Assembly: GCA_039566865.1 (NCBI GenBank)
Contig: CM076961.1
Span: forward strand, 14,345,501-14,409,500
Direction of reading: 5' to 3'
Length of the DNA stretch: 64,000 nt
From: Aurelia coerulea
Lineage: Eukaryota > Cnidaria > Scyphozoa > Semaeostomeae > Ulmaridae
In this document: piece after piece, positions 32,601 to 38,199 of the stretch
Layout of the letters: every line of letters begins with the position of its first letter
Position numbering within the stretch: the first letter of the stretch is position 1
The notes under the pieces: model-generated
Seen by the model: only the letters and a program-made list of their open reading frames with translations
The model's database searches: none
What the model was told of the DNA's origin: nothing
Position numbers and translations under genes: made by a program

Positions 32601-34051
32601 GGTTAAAATAGTGTTAATTGATTTGGAAGAGTCTACTACAGTTTTTTATAAGCGGTTTCTTTGAAACAATGAATGCATTTGGTAAGGAGGGTAAACTTTA
32701 GAAATAAACCTTCAAGGTTAACATTGTATAACTCAACTCAGACTTGCGTAAATCCCACTTTCCAATCAGTGGAATGTTCCGAGTGGACGGAAATTCTTTT
32801 GTTTACAAGAGAAAATGTCGCTTTGCAAGCGAATAGAAATTTAGGGTTGAAGGTCGGTATCATGCTACACTACTCAGAGTACTTTATCTTTTTTCTCCGT
32901 GTCAACAATAGCTGAGCCAAGGACGGGAGAAATCCCCACTTTTACTTCGCAATGGAAAATACAACTCTTCAGCCATGTTTCCAAAGATTTATGAAGGACA
33001 TTGAGGAAAGGAAGGGTCGGCGAGATTGATCGCACACATTTCGGTATAATTTTAAAAAGCTAGCAAATGTACGGTATCAAGATCTTCAAATTTTTGAAGT
33101 TACTGGTTTTAAAAATCTTCGAGAAAGCCTAAACAATCTCAAAAATCTTGCAAAATCTCAAAAAATCTTTGAAAATCGCCAGAAGTCTCAAAAATCTTTC
33201 AAAATCTTTAAAATCTTTAAAATCTTACGAAATCTTTAAAAAATCTCAAAAATCCCAAAAATCCTTCAAAAATTCAAGAGATTTTAAAATCCCAAATTAA
33301 TCACAAATGTCTGGAGCCGTTGCGAAGAAAGTTGCAATGACAACTAGCAGTCCGGGAAGATTCACAGCTCGATATGCAGGAAAATTTGCTTATATTTTAT
33401 CGATTCATAGCTGCAGTTATGTTTGATATATGCCTACAAGAAACAGCAAACAAAGATTTCGTGATCCACCTTTCTGGAATCCTTGCACAGAAGTAAATGT
33501 TGAGCGGTTGGTCTTGCGTTGATAAATTGGCCTAGGCAAAACAAGGGCGCTTTGAAAATTGCTATGGAAAGCGCCGTTATTAGACCCGTTTCGAAAAAAT
33601 TTCAAGGAGGCCATTTGAAACAAACCAATGCGATCATATTCAAAAGCCCTGAGCAAAGTTCAGTACGTCATCAATTGATTTATGTGCAGGAAGCTCTTAT
33701 TCCAAGCATCCATCCTTTGCCTTCGAAGATTCTATCAGATCGAATGCTCTGTCTTGATATTTTTGCAAAGTACTAAGTTTTGTATCGGAAAGGGCTCCCC
33801 ACATTAGGCAACTGAGACTGATAAATCATAACTTCATTTACTTCTTTGCAGGGAAATTGCGTTTACAGAAGCGTGGCACAGGAGGAGTAGACACTGCTGC
33901 AGAAGGAGGAATCTTTGATATTTCGAATGCCGATCGAATTGGATTTTCAGAAGTACAGTTGGTGCAAAAAGTTGTGGATGGTGTGAAGCTGCTTGTTGAA
34001 ATGGAGAAAAAATTGGAGAAGGGTGAGGCAATAGATGATATGGTGCCTTGA
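2621..34051 (+). CDS. Two-domain creatine kinase (ATP:guanidino phosphotransferase), whole gene
   Basis: Catalyses reversible phosphate transfer between ATP and creatine. Ten exons (2621-2681, 8688-8718, 11412-11634, 12603-12876, 13332-13858, 17867-17998, 19481-19531, 22136-22595, 25773-26198, 33852-34051) join with matching phases to 2,385 nt, 794 residues. Domain 1 spans about residues 45-416, a linker rich in Glu and Lys about 417-433, and domain 2 about 434-794. Each domain has the RTGRSIRG substrate arginines, WVNEEDH, the reactive Cys in CPSNLGTG (Cys309 and Cys699) and [13 protein letters not shown], so both look competent. The HPFI/HPYI and GGVDT residues favour creatine over arginine. 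A usual CK has one domain of about 380 residues; fused CKs are known, for example the three-domain flagellar type. The two N-terminal exons are the weak part. A further domain could sit elsewhere only if they are wrong. Confidence 0.88.
3591..4012 (-). mobile_element. TIR element with AAGTTTCTTA motifs (copy 1)
   Basis: Ends are ACACGTTTTTTTAT and its complement, each followed inward by AAGAAACTGG or CCAAGTTTCT. A near-identical copy lies in opposite orientation at 8,969-9,370. Both keep a 74-codon frame ([18 protein letters not shown]...) differing at six residues. The words AAGTTTCTTA and TAAGAAAC recur inside. Non-autonomous DNA transposon of unassigned family. Confidence 0.75.
4391..6737. 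mobile_element. 2.35-kb element with ~570-bp terminal inverted repeats
   Basis: The left arm (4,391-4,975) and right arm (6,165-6,737) are long near-identical inverted copies. Both begin with ACTGTGATCCAG and share the GGAATTAATCCC region. The interior (about 5,630-5,950) keeps short frames that read like a decayed protein ([41 protein letters not shown]) but are full of stops. No clear target duplication was found. Probably a dead DNA transposon or foldback; superfamily unknown. Confidence 0.8.
6858..6932 (+). repeat. Repeat fragment with (CCTA)n microsatellite
   Basis: TTTGCTCAAACCGGAAGG followed by AATAGACC is shared with 27,091-27,116. Here it runs directly into about seven CCTA units. 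At 27 kb the same sequence is split by a 412-bp foldback element, so this copy looks like the uninterrupted version. Confidence 0.6.
6940..8280. other. Intron 1 stretch with no recognised gene
   Basis: Short open frames only, none with a family signature. A G/C-rich patch near 7,680-7,740 (GGCACGTGCCCCCAGTGCCCCC) is local. I see no exon here. Confidence 0.5.
8282..8391. repeat. Short dispersed GCAGACCC element (copy 2)
   Basis: Reverse-oriented copy of 746-829. It additionally contains a tandem duplication of about 32 bases (TTTCCTCGTTTGGACAATGG...) in its centre. Confidence 0.65.
8688..8718 (+). CDS. Creatine kinase exon 2, 31-nt micro-exon (proposed)
   Basis: A strong acceptor (pyrimidine run ending TTTTCAG) and a near-perfect donor (AA|GTAAGTAT) bracket 31 bases. 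Only one frame is open and it reads VVHTNPAAK. It enters in phase 1 and leaves in phase 2, fitting exon 1 and the acceptor at 11,411. Adding it keeps the whole coding length divisible by three. Confidence 0.55.
8969..9370 (+). mobile_element. TIR element with AAGTTTCTTA motifs (copy 2)
   Basis: Very close copy of 3,591-4,012 in the opposite orientation. The left terminus ACACGTTTTTTT is intact; the right end stops at TTTCTTATAAACCAG without the outermost repeat. The 74-codon frame is at 9,086-9,310. Confidence 0.75.
9377..9790. repeat. Degenerate minisatellite, ~105-135-bp units
   Basis: The phrase (G)GCATTCTAAGC or a variant recurs near 9,380, 9,510, 9,620 and 9,745. It is usually followed by AAAATTTTCCTGG-like text and preceded by CTGGCAAACAT. 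Units are strongly diverged. The array closes with a GGGGGC/GCCCCC hairpin. Confidence 0.45.
9791..10983. other. Intron 2 stretch without gene
   Basis: Contains a poly(C) run at about 9,993-10,016. No exon-like segment or family signature seen. Confidence 0.5.
10984..11064. mobile_element. 81-bp TA-flanked hairpin MITE
   Basis: TAGCCTGATACCAGACCC ... GGGGTCTGGTTATCAGGCTA: about 30-base arms, nearly perfect, with a roughly 20-base loop and TA at both ends. Confidence 0.7.
11412..11634 (+). CDS. Creatine kinase exon 3 (domain 1, N-terminal subdomain)
   Basis: Contains YPDLKDHSN, the helical N-terminal region, and [20 protein letters not shown], the guanidino-specificity loop. Donor GTGATT follows the GDE codons in phase 0. 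The acceptor at 11,411 (CCTTTCAG) is chosen because it matches exon 2. An alternative acceptor at 11,449 (CTCTTGCAG) would remove about 13 residues and break the phase. Confidence 0.9.
11640..12600. other. Intron 3, no gene; 35-bp tandem duplication
   Basis: The only structure is a 35-base unit (TTCAGTTGATATGTTAGC within it) repeated head to tail at 12,223-12,257 and 12,258-12,292, plus a poly(C) run near 11,707. Confidence 0.6.
12603..12876 (+). CDS. Creatine kinase exon 4 (domain 1)
   Basis: Begins [12 protein letters not shown] after TTTACCAG and carries [15 protein letters not shown] and RTGRSIRG, the start of the catalytic domain. It ends in phase 1 within EFKG before GTATTG. The matching intron is kept in domain 2. 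Confidence 0.95.
13332..13858 (+). CDS. Creatine kinase exon 5 (domain 1 catalytic core)
   Basis: Begins within GTYYPLPKM and carries [39 protein letters not shown] with the reactive Cys (codon 13,667-13,669) and the flexible-loop region KRGTGGVDT. Unlike domain 2, no intron interrupts the run from the Cys region to LRLQKRG. Ends GYSE before GTGTGT in phase 0. Confidence 0.96.
13935..14828. mobile_element. Mariner-like MITE, CCGGGTGTCCC family A, with nested TTAA element
   Basis: TA|CCGGGTGTCCCTAAAAGT ... ATTTTTTCGGTACACCCGG|TA, with arms matching for about 200 bases (GATTGGACCCAGCGATGTG against its complement). TA at both ends fits Tc1/mariner target duplication. The centre is split by the TTAA element at 14,174-14,484. 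Same family as 59,368-60,353. Confidence 0.8.
14174..14484. mobile_element. TTAA-flanked MITE nested in the mariner-like MITE
   Basis: TTAA|AGGGGCTCCGTCGTCAAA ... TTTGACGACGGAGCCCCT|TTAA, an 18-base perfect TIR with a TTAA target duplication, as in piggyBac and Kolobok superfamilies. No coding capacity. Confidence 0.8.
15302..15417. mobile_element. 116-bp foldback MITE
   Basis: CATACTAACCGGTTTTG ... CAAAACCGGTTCGTATG, with matching AATATAAAGCCC/GGGCTTTATATT stems about 40 bases long. Confidence 0.7.
15510..15694 (-). mobile_element. tRNA-derived SINE (copy 1)
   Basis: On the minus strand the head reads GGTGGTGTGACGCAGAGG and, about 50 bases on, GGGTTTGATACCC, then GAGCCCCACCA. These look like polymerase III A and B boxes and a tRNA acceptor pairing. 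The body ends GGCGCTCAAAACCGCAACTTCACC. A second, diverged copy is at 58,195-58,356, also minus. The intronless, dispersed copies and altered B box argue for a SINE rather than a working tRNA gene. Confidence 0.7.
16134..16785. repeat. Four-unit tandem array, ~163-bp monomer in a dimer pattern
   Basis: Units start near 16,134, 16,295, 16,458 and 16,621. Units 1 and 3 share GGAAAGTCCTGGAAAATAGG; units 2 and 4 share GGAAGGTCCTGGAAAAATAG. The array is therefore two copies of a ~325-bp dimer. Neighbouring dimers look almost identical, so the duplication is recent. Confidence 0.92.
17606..17650. repeat. (CATA)n microsatellite
   Basis: Imperfect CATACATA/CATGCATA run of about 45 bases in intron 5. 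Confidence 0.85.
17867..17998 (+). CDS. Creatine kinase exon 6 (end of domain 1)
   Basis: [14 protein letters not shown] followed by a charged helix is the C-terminal helix of a CK domain. Where a single-domain CK would stop, this one runs on through [15 protein letters not shown] to donor GTAACA in phase 0, so the domains are covalently joined. Confidence 0.92.
18539..19135. mobile_element. Mariner-like palindromic MITE, family B (copy 1)
   Basis: TA|CTGGGTGTCCCAAATTGATG ... ATCATTTTGGACACCTGG|TA. The element is nearly a full-length palindrome, and both arms encode the same peptide in frame ([13 protein letters not shown], then [13 protein letters not shown]). Copy 2 is at 39,385-40,008. 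Confidence 0.85.
19355..19376. repeat. Solo mariner-like terminus
   Basis: TTTTGTGTCACCCGGTA resembles the right end of the CCGGGTGNCCC elements, but no left partner is visible nearby. Confidence 0.4.
19481..19531 (+). CDS. Creatine kinase exon 7 (interdomain linker)
   Basis: Seventeen codons ([17 protein letters not shown]), phase 0 on both sides, between acceptor TTGATTTTAG and donor GTAATA. The charged, low-complexity peptide is what a flexible linker should look like, and both neighbouring exons are also phase 0. Skipping it would keep the frame. Confidence 0.75.
20296..20673. repeat. Near-perfect 142-bp palindrome flanked by direct repeats
   Basis: The palindrome is 20,396-20,537 (TGTAATCAAGTATTCTTT ... 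AAAGAATACTTGATTACA), arms about 60 bases with a short loop. On either side (20,296-20,384 and 20,585-20,673) lies a direct repeat containing GCGAATAAAACCATTTTGCG. This looks like a hairpin element inside a locally duplicated sequence. Confidence 0.8.
20686..20845. repeat. Diverged short copy of the TTAA element found at 49,916/57,816
   Basis: GCCTTTGAAAAAAGGCCG through ATTGGGTAACT matches 49,934-50,009, and ACCGCGAATGGCTCGAGCCAC through TTCCCTTCAAG matches 57,765-57,818. This copy is uninterrupted, so it shows what the other locus looked like before the LINE entered it. Confidence 0.6.
20856..21832. mobile_element. Foldback element G with 9-bp target duplication
   Basis: Termini AGCATAGGAATCA and TGATTCCTATGCT, arms of about 280-300 bases. 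CCCTTTAAG is duplicated exactly at 20,847-20,855 and 21,833-21,841. The interior carries no recognised gene. The 9-bp duplication is like Mutator-type or Drosophila FB elements. Confidence 0.85.
22136..22595 (+). CDS. Creatine kinase exon 8 (domain 2, N-terminal part)
   Basis: Starts [11 protein letters not shown] and runs without interruption through [14 protein letters not shown], the DDLDPDYV region and RTGRSIRG to EFEG. It corresponds to exons 3 and 4 of domain 1 fused, so the GDE|E intron is absent here. Ends phase 1 before GTTAGT. Confidence 0.95.
22600..23325. other. Intron 8, no gene seen
   Basis: The longest open frames (about 90-110 codons on either strand) show no family signature and overlap each other. 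Ordinary AT-rich intron. Confidence 0.5.
23328..24343 (-). mobile_element. LINE 3' fragment with (TGAAA)n tail
   Basis: On the minus strand an ADDTSLS box (the reverse transcriptase YADD site, first residue altered) near 24,340 is followed by [13 protein letters not shown] and YLGVHVD. Then come [16 protein letters not shown] and a C-terminus ending [10 protein letters not shown]. The tail is a (TTTCA)n run at 23,328-23,355. It is truncated at 5' by the hairpin at 24,344. The frame from 24,207 to 23,500 is open, so it is fairly young. Same family as 29,063-29,780 and 50,631-51,027. Confidence 0.88.
24344..24447. mobile_element. 104-bp hairpin at the LINE breakpoint
   Basis: TTATGTTATCATCAGAGTG ... 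CTGATAATAACATAA, arms of about 36 bases, sitting exactly where the LINE reading frame ends. Confidence 0.65.
24495..25037. mobile_element. Mariner-like MITE, family C (copy 1)
   Basis: TA|CCGGGTGTCCCAAAAAAAGT ... GTACTTTTTTATGGGACACCCGG|TA. Copy 2, inverted, is at 62,653-63,204. Confidence 0.85.
25468..25614. mobile_element. 147-bp foldback MITE
   Basis: TTTCCAGTCAGT ... ACTGACTGGAAA, with GCGGGCGGAA in the arms. A related single arm lies at about 32,752-32,850. Confidence 0.65.
25773..26198 (+). CDS. Creatine kinase exon 9 (domain 2 catalytic core)
   Basis: [38 protein letters not shown] and CPSNLGTG (Cys codon 26,108-26,110). It ends after DDIL plus one base at donor GTGAGT. That intron has no counterpart in domain 1. 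Confidence 0.96.
26222..26275. repeat. Solo mariner-like left end
   Basis: TACCGGGTGAGCCAGAAAAG without a matching right end. Interrupted at once by the pogo-type element. Confidence 0.45.
26276..26748. mobile_element. Pogo/Tigger-type MITE
   Basis: TA|CAGTAAAAACCCGCGTATA ... TATACGCGGGTTTTTACTG|TA, an inverted repeat of about 27 bases. CAGT..AACC..CGTATAA termini with TA duplication are typical of pogo-like Tc1/mariner elements. No transposase frame. Confidence 0.8.
27114..27525. mobile_element. 412-bp foldback element
   Basis: GACCATTTCGCAGTTTGGAG ... CCAAATTGCGAAATGGTC, arms about 70 bases (AGGAGAGCGCAGCCCATTCTG region), TA on both sides. It interrupts the repeat seen whole at 6,858-6,932. 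Confidence 0.75.
27636..27962. repeat. Inverted repeat with CTACTGGGGTAAAATG arms
   Basis: ACTCTCCCATAGGGTCTACT occurs twice in direct order (about 27,651 and 27,697). Its complement-like partner CCCATTTTACCCCAGTAGAG is near 27,908. Diverged foldback structure. Confidence 0.5.
28100..28450 (-). mobile_element. LINE C-terminal remnant
   Basis: Minus strand: a frame reading [19 protein letters not shown] then IVRFERELL, the usual end of a CR1/L2-like reverse transcriptase protein. Only about 100 codons remain. Confidence 0.6.
28530..28690. repeat. AAAATCTY low-complexity array
   Basis: Irregular repetition of AAAATCTC, AAAATCTT and AAAATCCC. A similar array is at 33,110-33,295 in the same intron. 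Confidence 0.8.
28940..30050. mobile_element. Foldback element interrupted by a LINE
   Basis: TTTCCCTGCGTTCTTTGATC (about 28,947) and its complement ATCAAAGAACGCAGGGAAAC (about 30,015) form arms of 35-50 bases around the LINE at 29,063-29,780. Confidence 0.55.
29063..29780 (+). mobile_element. 5'-truncated LINE with (TGAAA)n-like tail
   Basis: The frame ending at 29,574 reads [30 protein letters not shown] and [11 protein letters not shown], closely matching the minus-strand element at 23.5-24.2 kb. The tail contains TGAAATGAAAATGAAAG. Too short to be active. Confidence 0.85.
30060..31120. other. Intron 9 stretch; three TGACGTCA sites
   Basis: No gene seen. Perfect CRE-type octamers TGACGTCA lie at 30,222, 30,386 and 30,403. 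Confidence 0.5.
31124..32611. mobile_element. Element with G7-CGTTTTTCG-C7 hairpin ends
   Basis: CTATTTTAACCGGG at the left and CCGGTTAAAATAG at the right are inverted. Just inside each lies GGGGGGCG(T/A)5CGCCCCCC, a hairpin in its own right. The interior holds a mariner-like MITE and no gene. No target duplication recognised. Confidence 0.65.
31373..31980. mobile_element. Mariner-like MITE, family D (copy 1)
   Basis: TA|CCGGGTGCGCCAAAATAAAC ... GTTTATTTTGGCGCACCCGG|TA, arms over 100 bases with ACACTGGACCGATTT. Related to 43,725-44,303. Confidence 0.85.
32620..33850. other. Intron 9 distal stretch, no gene; AAAATCTY array
   Basis: The array at 33,110-33,295 mirrors 28,530-28,690. A single arm of the 25.5-kb foldback is at 32,752-32,850. 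Nothing else recognised. Confidence 0.5.
33852..34051 (+). CDS. Creatine kinase exon 10 (end of domain 2, stop)
   Basis: After TTTGCAG the split codon makes Arg, then [35 protein letters not shown] and the usual CK ending EAIDDMVP before TGA. It merges the equivalents of the exon 5 tail and exon 6. The preceding intron is 7.65 kb. Confidence 0.96.
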
Positions 34052-34302
34052 TTTCATTGGACAAGAGAACAATAGGTTAAAATGTAGGACAGTGAAAACA
34101 GTAGAACAAAATGAACTAAACGATAGAAAAATAGATAAGAATCATGGACTAAAACTTAACGGATAAACGTGCAAAAATTTAACTGCGTGTCTTGTAAATT
34201 TTTGTTGGTAAGTAACTAGGTAGATTAATGAAAAAGATGTATACATATTTAACAATTAGTGAATTAAGAATGAAAGAAATATAGAAGTGTAAACTTTATG
34301 TT

Positions 34303-34336
34303 CATAACAATAACAATAACAATAACAATAACAAAT
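34303..34336 (+). repeat. (ATAACA)n microsatellite in the CK 3' UTR
   Basis: About five ATAACA units 250 bases after the stop codon. Confidence 0.85.
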
Positions 34337-34487
34337 GTAAACTTTATGTTAATATTAATACTATGTTTATACTATGTGTAATATCATGTTATTAATATCA
34401 TATTATATCATATTGTCATATTAATAAGATCCAAACGACTAATGTACCAAAGTAAATTTCTGTAGATAAAGCATGTAATTAGTTGTA

Positions 34488-34493
34488 AATAAA
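34488..34493 (+). terminator. Candidate poly(A) signal of the creatine kinase gene
   Basis: First AATAAA downstream of the stop at 34,051, in an AT-rich context. A 3' UTR of about 450 bases is implied. Confidence 0.5.
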
Positions 34494-34719
34494 AATTTTT
34501 AACTGAATTATTAAACATGAAATGTGGAACTTGGACATTTTTGTAAATTGAATAGGAGAAAATATTTTTTATGAGATATGACATACGAAATTTTCTGCAT
34601 CTTTCTGAATTAAACCTGAAGCTTTCCAAATGTCTAATATGAATTTGTATGAAGTGTCATTTGATTGTATTCTTCTATTACTAATTAGCGCGAATCATTT
34701 CTTCAAAATAGTTCTACGT

Positions 34720-35150
34720 AACAAGGGCAGATTTTGTAATACAACAGCGTCAGTTGCTTTTGATTGACAACTCAATTCAACGCGATTAGCGACTGCAGAC
34801 AAAGGAAATTCTCTCAACCAGTAATTCAAAACAAACAAAGCCGCAAATGTTGCCTCGAAACCAGCAGGGCAAACTCTCGCCTTGTGCACGCGAAAGGTGG
34901 GTTTTAAGAAAAGTTATGTGCTTATAAGGGAAGAAAGAAGGGTAAATCTAAAGTTTCTGACTGGCGAATTTTGTCTATTTGATTCGGAAGCTGAGCAGAA
35001 GGCGTTATTACTGCTCAGCTCCTGAATCAAATAAACAAAATCCACCAGACAGAACTTTAGATTTTCCCTTCTTCTTTCGACATATTACCACATAACTACG
35101 CTTAAAACCCACCTTCGCGTGCACAAGGCGAGAGTTTTCCCTTCTGGTCA
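34720..35150. mobile_element. Foldback family F, copy 1 (right arm truncated)
   Basis: Starts AACAAGGGCAGATTTTG. The inner arms (GCACGCGAAAGGTGGG against CCCACCTTCGCGTGC) pair across a loop near 35,000. The outer right arm is missing. Minus strand keeps the frame TFAALFVLNYWLREFPLSA. Confidence 0.75.
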
Positions 35151-35158
35151 ACGGTTTC

Positions 35159-35284
35159 TGAATGAAGCTTCGCTCCTCCGCAAGCAACTTTTCAAAAACA
35201 CGCGCCAAGAGAGAGAGTAGAGTAAGTTTTCTTCCACAAGCACGTTTACGGCAGATTGCTTGCGAAGGAGCAAAAATTCATTCA
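35159..35284. repeat. Short inverted repeat
   Basis: GAATGAAGCTTCGCTCCTCC and TGCGAAGGAGCAAAAATTCA are 28-base diverged arms around a 70-base loop, directly beyond the truncated F copy. Confidence 0.5.
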
Positions 35285-35505
35285 AGATGGTGCTCTGTTG
35301 AATAGGCTTAGAAAATAAGATCCAGACAGTACATGCAAAATTAGAAAACGACAAAAAAGAACTCTGGTAAGTTCTCATTATATATTAATTGCAAATTCAA
35401 ATCATGATGTCTCCTATTGCTCATGGATTGTTAGAAAATTTGATGTAAGATTTTAGACTTGTGTTGAATGATTTTGAGATGAAACATTTGAGTACTTTAC
35501 AGCAT

Positions 35506-36626
35506 AGCATAGGGCTCAAATCTTTGAAATCTTTAAAAAGGTGGGTGTAAATTCTATGACATTTTTCTTTGAATTAAATGTCTTGAAAGGAACTTATGGT
35601 ACTTTGCTGTAAATCTGCCGTGGAAATTTATTGATAGCTTGATTTTTTTCAAAATGGCGGCAATTAAGTCATTTTTGAAAAAATTCATGGAAAATTTTGA
35701 AAAAAGATTTAATCATCGTTAATCCTAAACCAATAAAGGAAAGATGATGCAAACCTCAGGAAAACTATAGTTCATAAAGTTCGACAATATGGTGGCAAGC
35801 AACAAGGGCAGATTTTGTAAGACAATAGCATGAGTTGCTTTTGATTGACACCGCAATTCAAAGCGATTAACGATCGCAGACAAAGGAAATTCTTTCAACC
35901 AATAAGTCAAAACAAACAAAGCCGCAAAAGTTGCCCTGAAACCCAGGTAGGTTGCTCGCTCGTTGTGCATTCCAGAAATTGTTTTTAAGAGCAAACATGA
36001 GCATAGATCGAAAGAAGAAGAATATAGCTACACATCTGCCACGGGCATTTAATCAATTTGGTTCAAAACCCGATTGGGAGGCAATTCAATTCTCTTATAT
36101 TTTTGGGTGTAATTGAAGCATTTACTGCTCAGCTTCTGAACCAAAGAAATAAAATGCCCGTGGTGGATGTGTAGATATGTCCTTCTTCTTTCGATATATG
36201 CTCATGTTTGCTCTTGAAAACGATTTCTGGAATGCAGAATGAGCGCGCTAGCTACCTGGGTTTCAGAGAAACTTTTGCGGCTTTGTTTGTTTTGAATTAC
36301 TGGTTGAGAGAATTTCCTTTCTCTGCAATCGCTAAACGCTTTGAATTGCAGTGTCAATCAAAACCAACTCGTGCTATTGTCTTACCAAATTTGTCCTTGT
36401 TGTGGCAAGCAGAAATCTGTATCTTTTATGGTTTTGATTTAGAAATTTGATGACGTTATAGCCTAAAATTTAAGAAATGCCGCCATTTTTAAACTAATCA
36501 AGATATCAATAAATTTACACGGCAGATTTGTAGCAAAAAAGACCAAATTCCTTCCAAGCCACTTTATTCAAAGAAAACTGAAATAGCATTTTACACCGAC
36601 CTTTTTAAAGATTTGAGCCCTATGTT
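35506..36626. mobile_element. Foldback element E1 nested in E2
   Basis: AGCATAGGGCTCAAATC ... GATTTGAGCCCTATGTT, flanked exactly by TTACAGCAT at 35,497-35,505 and 36,627-36,635. Same family as E2. Split by F copy 2. Confidence 0.88.
35801..36401. mobile_element. Foldback family F, copy 2, nested in E1
   Basis: AACAAGGGCAGATTTTG ... CCAAATTTGTCCTTGTT, 601 bp, palindromic, flanked exactly by GTGGCAAGC at 35,792-35,800 and 36,402-36,410. Both arms keep the TFAALFVL..YWL frame. Confidence 0.9.
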
Positions 36627-38199
36627 TTACAGCATAGGAGGGCTCAAATCTTTCGAACCTGTAAAAAGGTGGGTGTGAAATTTTATGACATTTTTCTTTG
36701 AATTGAATGGCTTGAAAGGAAGTTATGGTACGTTGCTGTAAATCTGCCGTGGAAATGTTTTGATACCTTGATTTGTTTCAAAATGGCGGCGATTCAATTA
36801 TTTTAGAATTCATGGAAAATTTTGGAAAATTTTAAATCACAGTAAATTCTAAATAAATGGAAGAAAGATGATGTAACCTTCAAGGAAACCATAGCTTATG
36901 AAGATCTACAACATGGTTGCAAGCAGAAATCTGTAGCTTTTCTGGTTTCGGATTTAGAAATTTGATGACGTCATAGCCTCAAATTTAATAAATGCCGCCA
37001 TTTTGAAACTAATCAAGATATCAATAAATTTCCACGGCAGATCTACAGCAAATAACCCTAAATTCCTTCCACGCCATTTAATCAAAAGAAAACTGTTGCA
37101 GAATTTTACACTGACCTTTTTAAAGATTTGAGCCATATGTTGTACTTTGCAGATGATTTTGCAAAACTAATAATTGTTTGTCTTTGTTAGCGTTATTCAC
37201 ACAAAAGGAATTAAGCGAATGGTTCCAAAGCAACAGGTCTTCAAACGTTGTAAATTTTTCCGTACTCACTTGGTATGTTCATCTCGAGCCAGAAGGAGCA
37301 ACTGCTTGAATGGATTACATATGATAATTCTCATTCAAAATCTTATTGAACACGTTCATAAGATTCTAGATTTATGAGCGTTTTCACGTTGAAGGTCCCC
37401 AGAGGGGTGCATAATATGTTCAGGGTACAATTATGTGTCGCCCATATGGGTGGGTTTTTGGGCCTAAAATGATCTAAACAAGGGTCCTTTTTCGGCAGAT
37501 CTTTCCATAAACAAGGGTGGGATTCACTGAAATTGACAAAAATGGTTCAAAATGGGCAGTTTTCCACCGTCATTCATCCATTCATCATAAAAGTGGGCAT
37601 AAAGGCAAGTTTCGGTAATTAGAAGATGGAAGCTTTCTGAAAACCGGGTGGCAGACCCCCGTCCATCCACAAGTCATGTACCCCCTCCGGGTGAAGGTCA
37701 TAAATTGTCATCATTCTCTCACTGACAACCAAAAGAAATTACTCTTCTGACTAACATTTACTAGAACGTTTCTTTAGTGCATGAAAAAGTGAAGGGTTAT
37801 TCATGACCGTAAAATTTGGCAAGCGACCAGACTTTCTATGATTCAGCTGGCAGAAAAGTGAACGATTTTCAATTGTTAAATGTGCATAAAAAGAAGGAGG
37901 GGTACTTCGGGGTTTGCGGTATTGCTGTATAGGTGGTAAATTTTGTGCGGTATTGCGGTAATGACGGAAAAAACTTGCGGTATTGCGGTATCGAACTTTC
38001 ACAGCGCGGTATGCGGTATTGTACGAAAATTAACATCCAAATTTCCTGTAATACCATTTTCCTGTTTAGGAACGACGCATCTTGGAGACGAATTGATATA
38101 GAGGAAAGAAAAACGAAGGAGAGGGAAGTCCCATATCTATGTCTCTCTCTCTGTGCCTGCTCCACCTGCTCAACCTTGAGAAAGGTACCTGCGGAGGAG

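Larger units (their letters stand above)
35501..37141. mobile_element. Foldback element E2 (split by E1)
   Basis: Flanked by GTACTTTAC (35,492-35,500) and GTACTTTGC (37,142-37,150), a 9-bp duplication with one mismatch. The left terminus AGCAT is separated from the rest (36,636 onward) by E1. The body is a palindrome with GGGCTCAAATC/GATTTGAGCC ends and CAAAATGGCGGC arms. Confidence 0.8.
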
